Assembly: GCF_026283965.1 (NCBI RefSeq)
Contig: NZ_JAPDPD010000004.1
Location: forward strand, 1-64,000
DNA length: 64,000 bases
From: Dyella subtropica
GTDB taxonomy: Bacteria > Pseudomonadota > Gammaproteobacteria > Xanthomonadales > Rhodanobacteraceae
Direction: 5' to 3'
Part shown: positions 50,937-61,200 of the stretch, in pieces
Layout of the letters: the number at the start of each line of letters is the position of its first letter
Position numbering within the stretch: the first letter of the stretch is position 1
Made by a program: the position numbers and the translations under genes
Notes under the pieces: model-generated
Told to the model about the DNA's origin: nothing
The model's input: only the letters and a program-made list of their open reading frames with translations
The model's database searches: none

Positions 50937-52037
50937 TCACGGTTTCGGCACGGTGTGTGGCGGCGCCAGATAGGGGAAGTGCTTGAGGTTGGGCACGTCG
51001 TTGGCGTGAACGCCGTCCAGATCGCCTGGAGCATAGGCAAGCGGCTTGTACAGGTTGAACCAGAACATCAGGTCGATATCGTCTTCCAGCGTACGGCCGT
51101 TGGGCATCTTGATCGGCTTGGTCGGGTCCAGCGTCATTTCATCCGGGCTCACGATGCTGAGATATTTGGCCAGATCCTGATCGCTGATCTGAAAGAGGTA
51201 CTTGGCCGAACCGCTGATGATGGCTGCGAAGTTCTTCTTGTCGTCGACCGGTTCGGAAGCGTTGTAGGCATCCAGATACTCCGGTGGGATATAGACGGCC
51301 TTGACCGCGGGATTGCCGTCGCGCTCAATCTGCTTCCACTGCAGTTTGCCCGAGGCATCGGCCACCTGTTCCTCGGTGGTGATCCACATATGCAGCGGCA
51401 CGCCGCGATAAACCAGGGCGAGCGGCATCTCGATGACGATGGCGTTGATATTGAGGCCCGCGTTGCGATCGATGCCTGAATCGAACTTCGGCTGTTGCTT
51501 GTTCAGGACGCGAAATGAGTCGGTGGAGTCGAAGAAGAAGGGATCGTCGCGGGGACCCGCAAACATCTTGATGCCAAGCTCATTGTGAAAGATCAGCGGC
51601 TCTGGCGGCGTAATGGAAGCCTGGTTCAAGGGGGTCACTGCGCCACGTAGCTCTGGCAGGCCAAACCCGAAGTCCGCACGAAAATGCTGGCCGGGGATCA
51701 GCGCGCCCGTGCTCGATACCTTGGGAAACTCGGGCTTGGAGAACCGTACATCGATGACCCGGTCGGCCAGGTAGTCGCCATTGCTGTCGATCTTGAACAA
51801 ATAGCGAATTTTTTGCGAGAACTGATAAGTACGAGAAATCTGCGGAACGCTAAGCGGACTTACGCCCATGACAAGCACCAGACGGCTAGGGTCGTCGGGA
51901 TTCAAGAAGGCGTAAAAGTCACTGATGTCTGCCGCCGGATTGCCTGCTATCGCCGGCGATTCTCTATGGTCCGATGCCTGGACCATGCTCGTGCACAACA
52001 AAACAACTATCGCAACCCAAGCAGTTATGCCCTTCAT
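50937..52037 (-). CDS. DUF4331 domain-containing secreted protein, paralogue
   Basis: 366 residues. Signal peptide (about 1-22, ending VQA/SDHRESPA), then DUF4331 with ISDFYAFLNPDDPSRLVLV, MPNGRTLEDD and FWFNLYKPLAYAPGDLDGVH. It resembles the next gene over the whole length, so it arose by tandem duplication. ATG 52037 is chosen for the signal peptide; the frame is open to 52112. First gene of the pair. Confidence 0.87.
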   Translation of the reverse strand: MKGITAWVAIVVLLCTSMVQASDHRESPAIAGNPAADISDFYAFLNPDDPSRLVLVMGVSPLSVPQISRTYQFSQKIRYLFKIDSNGDYLADRVIDVRFSKPEFPKVSSTGALIPGQHFRADFGFGLPELRGAVTPLNQASITPPEPLIFHNELGIKMFAGPRDDPFFFDSTDSFRVLNKQQPKFDSGIDRNAGLNINAIVIEMPLALVYRGVPLHMWITTEEQVADASGKLQWKQIERDGNPAVKAVYIPPEYLDAYNASEPVDDKKNFAAIISGSAKYLFQISDQDLAKYLSIVSPDEMTLDPTKPIKMPNGRTLEDDIDLMFWFNLYKPLAYAPGDLDGVHANDVPNLKHFPYLAPPHTVPKP

Positions 52038-52136
52038 GTCGATCGTTCCTGTGTGGCTTCGATTTAGTGGCTCCTGCGCGTGCTGTCGTTCGCTATGCCA
52101 CGCCTTCCCCAAGAGAAAGGCGTGGCATGGAGAATT

Positions 52137-53255
52137 TCAGCGCGCGTAGGAGGGTGTTTCACTCGATGCGCTGGCGGCACCGAGACCCAGCGAGTCGAGG
52201 TATTCATGGCGATCGAAATAGGCGCGGATCGCCTGGATCCGGCCGCCCTTGATTTCGAGATAGTCGATGCCTTTCAAGGCGATCGTGTGGCTGGTGGCGG
52301 CATGCAGCTCCGACTCGCCGGTGTTGGTGCCGTGCATGATCCATTCGAATACGGCGTAGTCGTTGCCGCCGCGCAGCGACAGCACTTCGAAACGCAGGTC
52401 GGGGAAGGCCGCGATCAACTGGCCGACGTAATCGCCCATCGCCTTGATCTGGATCGGCGTTTCGCCCACGAACGGATCGAAGTAGGTAACGTCATCGGCG
52501 AATATCTGCCCGAATAACGCAAAGTCCCGGTTGTTCCAGGCTTCGCCGTAGCGCTTGGCCAAGGCGATGGCCTGGGCGCTTCCATCCCCATGCAGGCGGC
52601 CGTGACGTTGCTCCAGATGCGCACAAACCGCCTCGGCCAAGGCGGCTGCCGAGGCCGGGTTCTGCCCGGTCATCAACGCGCCATGGGTGACCACGTGGCT
52701 CTCCCACGCCGCGGCTGACTTGAAGTGCGCGCCGCGCTTGACGAGTTCGTCTTCGAGCAGGAACGGCACCACTTTTTCCAGGCCGATGATGGTTTCTTCC
52801 GCATTGCTGAAGCCGGTGACGGACTTGCCGGCCAAGAGGTGCGCACCATCGGCCAAGGTCGCTTCCAGTAAGCCGGCCTGGCCGTGGCAGACCGCGGAGA
52901 TCGCTTTGTCTTCCGCGGCGAACTGTTTCAGCAGCCGCTGCAGATCGGCATCGTGCGGCAGGTCGTAGATCGCGCCATGCCCACCGACGATAAACAGTGC
53001 GGCGTATTCGCCCGCGTCGATGTCGCCCAGCTTCAAGGTGTGCCCGACCAGTGGGATGCCCCAGCCGATCGATGCGTCGCTGATGCTGGATGGGTCAATC
53101 GGCGCTTTGCCGCCGGCGGGCGAGGCGATATCGACTTGCAGGCCGTGCTTTACGAACACTTCGTAGGGGTGGCTGAGTTCGGAAAGGTAGAGGCCGGTCG
53201 GGTTGTCGCTATCACCAAACCGCGAGTGGCTTGTGACTACCATGAGTACTTTCAT
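52137..53255 (-). CDS. DJ-1/PfpI amidotransferase-like domain fused to a SnoaL-like domain
   Basis: 372 residues. Residues 1-225 are a DJ-1/PfpI (class I glutamine amidotransferase-like, HSP31/YhbO-like) domain with GGHGAIYDLPHD (about 91-102) and the nucleophile elbow AVCHGQAGLL (Cys about 121). Residues about 240-365 are a SnoaL/NTF2-like domain (AKRYGEAWNNRDFALFGQIF). The fusion could detoxify or isomerise a reactive product. It ends the polyketide operon on the same strand. Confidence 0.82.
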   Translation of the reverse strand: MKVLMVVTSHSRFGDSDNPTGLYLSELSHPYEVFVKHGLQVDIASPAGGKAPIDPSSISDASIGWGIPLVGHTLKLGDIDAGEYAALFIVGGHGAIYDLPHDADLQRLLKQFAAEDKAISAVCHGQAGLLEATLADGAHLLAGKSVTGFSNAEETIIGLEKVVPFLLEDELVKRGAHFKSAAAWESHVVTHGALMTGQNPASAAALAEAVCAHLEQRHGRLHGDGSAQAIALAKRYGEAWNNRDFALFGQIFADDVTYFDPFVGETPIQIKAMGDYVGQLIAAFPDLRFEVLSLRGGNDYAVFEWIMHGTNTGESELHAATSHTIALKGIDYLEIKGGRIQAIRAYFDRHEYLDSLGLGAASASSETPSYAR

Positions 53256-53319
53256 GAGATCTCCATCCTTATGCTGCGTGCGAGTGGGTGACTAGGCGGG
53301 CATCACGTTCTGCCCGCGC

Positions 53320-54744
53320 TCAAGCGTTACTGCTTTCCGATGCCATCAGCGGCGGCCGGCGGAGCGAATGGCGAACGGTGGTGGTGAACGCGCGCAGCAG
53401 GGTGCGCAGCGAAAGCAACTCGCTGGTACCGCTGGTGCCGGCGAGGAAGCGCTGCACAATGGCGCTCATCTCGGGGTCACGCGTTGCTGCGCTGAACAGC
53501 ATTTGCTGCATGACGGGCATCGGCTTGGCGAGCGCCATATCGGCCATGATCTTGAAGTGACCCTTGACCTCGGCGTAGCGCGCCTGGTGATAGGCAGCCA
53601 CTTCGCGATCCGGCCGATGCCCGGCCAGCAGGCCGGGCGCCGCACGGCGCACCAGTTCCGAGGCGGAGATGATGCCCCACGAAATACCGAAGCCGTGGAG
53701 CGGGTCGGTCGTCATGAACGCATCGCCGACCAGGGCCAGGCCGCGCGGCAGCTTCCGCCGCAGCAGCATCGAGTTCTTGGTGTTCATCAGGTAGTCCGCG
53801 ATCTGTTCGGCGCCGTCGATATCCGGGGCATCCGGTAAAGCTTTGACGATCTGGCGGAAACACGCGGCGCGATCGGCTTTGAAATCCGCAATGCGATCCT
53901 TGGTCGGCATCAGCGCAATCAGGGTGGTGCCATCGTCATTGGGAAACTGGTAGGCGATGTAGGGTTCCAGCATCCACATGCGCGATGTGCTTCGCGACTC
54001 ATTGGGAATGTTGCGGAAGAACGTGAAGCAAGAGAAACGCTGATTCGGCGATTCCTCGGTAGGCACGCCCGCCAATTCCGCAACCGCCGACTCCCGGCCG
54101 TCGGCGCCTACCAGCAGGGTGCATGGCAGCTCGAAGCTTCCCAGGGTGCCCGATTCCACGGTGACGCCAACGACGGCACCCGATGAATCGAATTGCACGG
54201 CCGAGCAACGCGCGCCATCGAGGTAGGTGACGCCGGGCGTGTTGATCATTTTGGCGCGCAGGAGCGGGTCCAGCGTGACGCGACGCATATTCATCGCATG
54301 CACGTCGCCCAGATCAGCCTTGGGAATCCAACCCCACTTGGTCCAGATGCCGATCGTATTCTTGACGGCACCGGCCTCCAGCAGGGGCTCGTACAAGTCC
54401 AGCTCGCGCCAGGCGTTGAGGCTGCAAGGCTGGATGTAGTGCGTGCAGATCGGCTTGTAGAAGTCTTTTGGGTGGCGTTTTTCAATCACGGTCACGGGGA
54501 TGCCTTGCCGGGCAAACAGCATGGCGGCCGCGCACCCCGACACGCTGGCCCCCACCACGACGACCTGGGTCTTGGGGGCGCTTTTCTGATGCGCACCGCT
54601 GCGATTGACGCTGGATTGATGGGTTTTCTGATGCAACATCGCAACACTCGCTTTCATGGATGCGTGTTCCGTATCGATGGTTGGCGGACGAATATCGATC
54701 TGCTGGCTAGGCGCTTTCTTCGGCTTGCTTCGCTTCGGCGACAT
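53320..54744 (-). CDS. FAD-dependent monooxygenase/halogenase-like oxidoreductase
   Basis: 474 residues. Rossmann FAD site VVVVGASVSGCAAAMLFA (about 61-78), Asp of the second FAD motif LVGADGRESAVAEL (about 218-231) and the GDAFMTTDPLHGFGISWG motif (about 338-355) mark the p-hydroxybenzoate hydroxylase superfamily. The first 55 residues are an unusual basic extension. It may hydroxylate or epoxidise the polyketide. ATG 54744 has GGAG and lies 38 bases inside the DUF4188 gene; ATG 54657 is an alternative. Confidence 0.83.
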   Translation of the reverse strand: MSPKRSKPKKAPSQQIDIRPPTIDTEHASMKASVAMLHQKTHQSSVNRSGAHQKSAPKTQVVVVGASVSGCAAAMLFARQGIPVTVIEKRHPKDFYKPICTHYIQPCSLNAWRELDLYEPLLEAGAVKNTIGIWTKWGWIPKADLGDVHAMNMRRVTLDPLLRAKMINTPGVTYLDGARCSAVQFDSSGAVVGVTVESGTLGSFELPCTLLVGADGRESAVAELAGVPTEESPNQRFSCFTFFRNIPNESRSTSRMWMLEPYIAYQFPNDDGTTLIALMPTKDRIADFKADRAACFRQIVKALPDAPDIDGAEQIADYLMNTKNSMLLRRKLPRGLALVGDAFMTTDPLHGFGISWGIISASELVRRAAPGLLAGHRPDREVAAYHQARYAEVKGHFKIMADMALAKPMPVMQQMLFSAATRDPEMSAIVQRFLAGTSGTSELLSLRTLLRAFTTTVRHSLRRPPLMASESSNA

Positions 54745-55246
54745 GTCTCTCCGCCGCTTCCTTTTTATTCATGCGCCCGCGTGACGTCTTTAGCCCGCGC
54801 TCGGCGGGAACCAGCGGGAAAATCCGGCCAAGCCCGAATTCAGGCATGTTCAGATAGACGCATTCGTAATTGCCTGGTGCGATGCGGTAAGCCTCGTGAT
54901 AGATGCCCACATCGCCGCCGAGCGCGATCTTTTTGAAGAACCGACCCCATGCCGAGACATGGGCCAGCGCAGCATTGGATGCGTATTTTTCCAGCGCCTC
55001 GTAGGAGCGCCAGTACTGCACAAAAATGATCGGATTCCCCGCCGTCCGGTATTCGCCACCGAGGTAGCCGGTGGCGGAATCGGGCATCTTGCCAAGCTGC
55101 ATCACCATCTTGCGCATGGCCAGGGCGACGGGCAGCCACTTGTGGATCTTCCACAAATAATTGATGCGCATGCCGATCAGAAGTACGACAAATTCATCCT
55201 CGACATCGACGGTGACGCGTTGCTTGATGATCGGTTTCAACACCAT
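54707..55246 (-). CDS. DUF4188 family protein (putative monooxygenase)
   Basis: 179 residues. DUF4188 pattern: VLLIGMRINYLWKIHKWLPV (about 20-39), GYLGGEYR, IIFVQYWRSYEALEKYA and FGLGRIFPLVPAERG. Members resemble dimeric alpha/beta-barrel (ferredoxin-like) haem-free monooxygenases, sometimes seen near polyketide genes. GGAGG is very close to the ATG at 55246. It lies between the PKS and the FAD enzyme. Confidence 0.82.
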   Translation of the reverse strand: MVLKPIIKQRVTVDVEDEFVVLLIGMRINYLWKIHKWLPVALAMRKMVMQLGKMPDSATGYLGGEYRTAGNPIIFVQYWRSYEALEKYASNAALAHVSAWGRFFKKIALGGDVGIYHEAYRIAPGNYECVYLNMPEFGLGRIFPLVPAERGLKTSRGRMNKKEAAERHVAEAKQAEESA

Positions 55247-55269
55247 GCCTCCCGTGGCTTCGGCTGTGG

Positions 55270-58200
55270 TTACACCAGCACATCTTTGCGGCGGGCTTCG
55301 GCAGATCCGCACGCTCTCAGCAGACCTTGCAGTATCTCTTCGGGCAGGCCGGCGGCACGCACTGCGCCCTCTGCGCTCCCGCTCACCCAGCAGCAGTCGG
55401 CATGGCCTACGGCAAGCTTGGTTCGTTGCCGTGAGGGTGAGACATGGAAGTAGTCGAACTGCAGCTTGAAGCCGTTCGCGTATAGCTCTTTCAATGCCAT
55501 GACGACCTCGATCTCGTCGAATGGCATGGCCTCGCGCAGATGCTGGATGGTGCTCTGATGGCAATGCAGCTCGCCGCTGACTTGCGCGTCGCGGAAGTAC
55601 TTGGGCGCCAGGCCGAACAGGTATTGATCGATGATCGTGCTTTGCCAGCGGTAGTAGTTGGCGAAATAGATATTGCCGACCAGATTGGATTCCGCCAGCG
55701 AGGTATCGAATACGTGGCTGTGCAGGATCGGTTCGATTTTCGGCGCCGCCGGTGCGACATACAGCGCGCGCCCTTCCATGGCGATGCGTGGCGATGTCGG
55801 CGCACCGGCCCTTCCCGGAATCGGTCGCCGTGCCTGGAATGGGTCCTCTGACAACGCTGAAGTGGGCAGGTAGGCTTTGGTGAAATCCTGCAGATACTTC
55901 GGGAAGGGGGCCAGCTCGACGACACCGTGCCCTTTGATGGCCACCCACGTGGTCGTCATATTGCTATAGGCAATGCGCGATTCATGGCCATCGGGATCGA
56001 TGCGCACCCAATCGAAGTGCATGTCGACCGAGGAGTCGAGCGCGCCGTAGACCTTGCTGATCCACAAGCGCCCCTCGACCAGATCAAGGCAGTTCACGTT
56101 GCCGACAATGGTGATATCGGAGCGATTGGTGACCATGCCCCAGCGACCGGAGGAGAAGTCCGGCACCAGTTCGGCGGCGATTCTGACAATGCTCAGCTCG
56201 CGGATATTGCCCATCCAGTCGGCCACCACCGAATAGTTCAGGCCGTGCCGTCGCGTGGTGATCTCCTTGAAGGGAACACGGAAACGCCAGCAGGTCGTGG
56301 TTTCACCATGGGGCCCGCGCAGATCGTAAAGACCGATAGCCCCCTTGCTTGTCACCGCCGCCTCGGCCAGCGCTGCCTTGGTCAGGGATGTTCCATCCAT
56401 GGTGCGGGTGTCGCTTGTACTTGCCGGACCGATGCGCTTAGTAGTCATCGCCGATACCGCAAACGCGAGCATCTTTGGGCGCGGCCGAGTCAGCGTGATC
56501 GGCAACGTCAGAAGCGTGAGGCTTGCATGGGCATCGCCCTGATGGGCCGCGAAGGTCACGGCGTGGCCCTCGCGACGAGTCACGCTCAATTCAATGCTGC
56601 CACCCAGGCCCAGAGCTTTTTTGGCGGCTTCGACCGCGCACCAGATGCGCGTGCCGGCCTCATCTCGCGTATCGCCGCTTTGTTGCAACTGTTGCAGTAG
56701 CGGTGCGCGTTGCGGGGTTAGCAGTGCCTGCCATGCTTCGATCGACCGCGGCTCCACCGCTTCGATATCGCAGCCTTGCGGATCGACGCCACAGACACAC
56801 AAGCAGTGCGATCGGTCGTGAGACAGCGATATACCCAGCGGCTGTTTGGCACCGCCGGCGAGGGTCGGCTTGCCGGTGCTATCCCAGCGGATTTCAATGT
56901 CGCCGTCGAGCGCGCGTCCTTCGATGGAAAGCGCGCGTTCGACAACGTCGCTGAATAGCGGCAGCTCGCTCAATCGGCGCCGGGTGCGCTCCATTTGCGC
57001 CAGCTGTGGCGCATGGGCAAGTACAAAGTTCGGCTGGTTGAGGCCCAGTGTGGCGCATGCCTTGTCCAGTGCGGCTTCCAGCAGTTGCTGATCGCGGCGG
57101 GACGGATCGACCCAGTCTTCTGGAGTGGCTGCGGTGGGATCCATCGACACCCGTTTCAAGCGGTATCCACGCAGACGTTCGATGATGCGGCCATCGCCGG
57201 CATACGCCGTGACATCGCAAACCAGCTCGTCGCCGTGGCGCGAGGTGATCCGGTTTTGTACGGATAGGTTCTGTGCGAATACCTGGGCGCTGGTGCTTTG
57301 CGCCATGTCGTAGACCTCGACGCTCTCAATGCCGACCGGCAGAAACTGTCCCTGTTCCGAGAGCTGCGCCGTTTGCAGGAGACCGTCGCGGAAGAACGGG
57401 TCGCCAGCGAACAGGTAAGGTGACAAACGATCGGCCGAGCCTGTGCTGTTGAAATAGTCCGTGTCGTTACTGCGCTCGATCGAGGTAAGCGATCCGGCCC
57501 GGCTCATCTCGTGCACGGCGCGCATGCGCTGGAAGGCCGTGCCCTGAAACAGCAGGCCGCCATAGAGATCCACCAGGGGGTCGAGTTGTTCGATCGGTGC
57601 CGCTGGCAACGGCAAGGCGCTGTCGTGTGCCGGCGAAAGCTCGGCGCATACCATCGTGGCGGCGAAGTGATCGCGACGATAGCCGGTCTGTTCAGTGTAG
57701 ATGCCGACATCCACTCGCAACGGTTCGGCGGCATCGCGTCGAGCACGCACGGTCGCTCTCAGTTCGATCGTGGTGCCCTTGTTGCCATCGACCACGATCG
57801 GTCGCTCAAGCCGAACTTGCTCCGCGCTGAAGCTCAAGCGTGGACGGTCTCCAGTGAGCGTGTCGCCCGAGAGCAGAAAAGCCTGCTGTGCCATGGCCTC
57901 CAGGCCAAACACGGTGGGGAACAGATAGACGCCGCGGTAGTAGTGGTCCTTGAGATACGGATCGCTTTGCACGGAGAGGTGTACGCGCGTGACCAGTTCG
58001 ACACCGGGCTGATACGCCACCACCGTTTCGACGAAGCGTCCCGGGCGGGCGAGAGCGGAGCGATCCGGTTGCCAGGTATCGAGCCCGCCCAAACGCCCGG
58101 CGACGACCACTTGCTGTGCCGGGGAATGGCCATCGATCAGGTCGAGGAAGGTGCTGACGCCAGCGTCGGGCGGGATGGCGCTGATGCCTTGTTGAGCCAG

Positions 58201-61200
58201 TCGTTTGGCGCTGCCCATACGTGCGCCCATGCCCACCTCGGCCCACACGCTGTAAGCAAGCGTCAGCGTCGTCGTCGATGGATGGCGGAGGCGGAAATTC
58301 GCCAGGGCGACATCCATGGCCTGATTCGAGAACGCATACCAGGCGTTGCCCGGCATGCCGGTGACGCCAATGATCGAACCCAGGCCGACCACCAGCTTCA
58401 GCGGCTGCGCATCCAGCGCCTCGCAGAGCGCCAGCATGCCGCAAAGTTTCGGGCTGATTTCCTGTAAGGCTTGCGCGGACGTGACCTGCTCCACACGTCT
58501 TGGCTTGTTCGTGCCGGCGCCGTGAATCAGGGCGGTGACCGGCCCCAGGCGCTGGCTGACCTGACCGATCAAGGCCGTGACCGCGGCGGGCTCGGCGATG
58601 TCGCAAGAGAAATACTCGGCGACCAGGTGCTCCGCGTTGAAGCGTTGCAGGGTGGCGCGTACTTCGCTGCTTGCCGCATCAACTGGATCGAGTGCCGTGC
58701 GGCCGACCAGGGCGACTCGGGCGCCGGTGCGCTTGGCGAAGGCCAGGGCCAGCTCGGCGGTAATGCCTTTGCCACCGCCGGTGATCAACACCACGTCCTC
58801 GCCTGACCAGCTCAGTTCGCGCGGCTTCAACAGTGCCGTTTCCAGCATCCGCGGAACCACGCGTTCGCGCTGCCCATCCTGGTGGTAGAGCGAAAAGCGA
58901 TAGGCGGCGTCATGCCCCAGTTCACGGATGATTTTTTGCGCAATGAGTTCGTTGGCGGCTGTGGCGGAAAAGTCCAGCACTCGCACTTTCAGCTCGGGGT
59001 GTTCGAGATGCACACTTGCGGCAAAGGCTTGCGCACAGGAGGTATCGAGGGCTGCGGCCTGCTCCGTTGCGGCCTGCTCCGATGTTCGCTGCATGGACGG
59101 GGCGCGCAGCGTTTCGGCCAGGCCGAACTGCACGAAGGTCAGCGTCTTACAGCCGAATCGCAGCGCGTTCTGCGCCGCCTGATGCAAGGGCTCGATCAGG
59201 GATGCGACGACCTTGGATGACGGCACGGCTTCCAACGACGTCGTTCTGGGCAAGACGGCGATGAAATGCTCGAGCTTGGCATCACCGGCAATCGTCTGGT
59301 CGGCGGTGATCTGCGCCCCTTCGAGACTGAGTGCGTCGGCGATAAGCATGGCGCTGTTGTCATCGCTATCGGGCGCTTGCAGAAAGCATCGCGCACCGGC
59401 GAACGACGTTGCGTGCAGAGCCACCTCGTCGGCGTCTTGCACCAGCACCAGTTCGTAAGCGCGAACCCAGTCGGGCAGGGCGGGGTCGGTAGCCGGTGCG
59501 ATAGGCGATGGGCTTGCTTGATTGGCTGGCGGTAGTTCATTCATGCCGCGCAAAGCCGCCAGTCTGTTGGCGATAGCGCCCAGCGTTTCGCCGGCCAGTT
59601 CCGCCGGATCGAGCTTGCCGCTCAAGCCGACAAGGTCGATGACCTCCGCCAGCACCGCGCCCACCTTGATGGAATCGAGGTTCAGGTCATCGATCATCCG
59701 CATGTCCGCTGACAGGCGGTCGCGCTCGAAACCGGTCAAGCGAGCGACCGCGTCGAACAGCACGGCTGCTGCGTCGCGTGGGTGGGAGGCCATGATTGGA
59801 TGGCTGCGCGCTGGCGCAAGAGCCTCCATGCGTTCAGCGATGTCGCCGAGCGATGCCGCCGATAGTTCCGCCGCATCCAGCTGTCCGCCGGCAAGGCCGA
59901 GCGCCGTGGCTGCCTGAGCAATCAAGTCGCCGGCTTTGATCGAGTCCATATTCAAATCGTCGCCGAGCTTCATCGACAGTTCGATGCTGGATTCGGCAAA
60001 TCCGGTGGCGCGGGCAACGAGCTGTTTGAGCATGGCGGCGGCGGACAGCTGCGCCGTTTCGGTAGCCGCAGGTCGCGACGACACGACGGCTGCAGCGGTA
60101 TCTGCGGTGAACGTATCGACGGCGGTGACCAAGTCGGCGAGCGAACGCTGGGTGAAATCAGCGGGGTCGATGTGTGCCTGAAGATGGAATCGCTGAGCCA
60201 CCAGCGAGACGATTTCCGTTGCCTTGATCGAATCCAGATTCAAATCGTCACCCATCGTCATGGCCAGCGACAACGACGAGCGCGCGAATCCGGTGAATTG
60301 GGCCACCAGATCCAAAACGGTTTCACGTGCGCCTTGCGGCGCCATCCGAGGCAGAGGTGCCGACACCGGCTTGGCCGCCAAGGCGATTGGCTCACGGGTG
60401 GCCGGCGCGATGAGGGCCTTGGCGGGCTCCAGGCGGTTGACGTGACCGCCTTCGCTGCGGGCCGTGGCGCGCACGTCGGCCTTGATCACATCGGCGACGA
60501 ACTCACCGCGGTGCTTTAAGTAGCCGAGCAGACGTTCCAACGCTTCATCGACATAGCTTTCGGGTGAGCCGGATAGCCGATGGGCCGGCGTCGCGGCCGT
60601 CATCTGGAGGGCTGCCGGCTCCGCTTGTGCAATCGGCCGTTCGCAGGGATTGACGATAAAGCTGCGCTGCGCGGCAGGGACGAAAGGCTTGATGACGCGC
60701 GTGGCATACAGCATCTTCCATTCGATCGCGACACCCAGCGTATGCACACATGCCAGCAACCAGTTGAGGTCGTGCGTGCTTTCGGCCTTGGCCTCCAGCG
60801 GAAAGCTGCTCATGCGGTAGTCGGCGGGCATGTTGCCGATCAGCTGGGTCAAAACCCGCCCTGGGCCTACCTCGATCAGCAGGTCGGCTTCCTGGGTCAT
60901 CGCTTTGGCCGCTGCGACGAAATCGACCGGCAGCAGGATCTGTTCGGAGAAGTGGCGGTGCAAATCCTTGGCGGCATCCACGCGCCTGCCATCCACGCTG
61001 GACAGCAGCGTGCAACGCAAGGCTTCGCAGACGGCGGGAATCGGTGCATGTTCGAGCAAATAGCCGGCGGCGTCCGCGACCAACGCGGAATGGAAGGCGT
61101 TGCTTACAGGCAAGCGGTGAATCCGCACGCCCGCGCTTTCGGCCAGTTGGGCGATCGCTTCGATCGCGCCGAACTCGCCAGAGATAATCATCTGTTCTTC

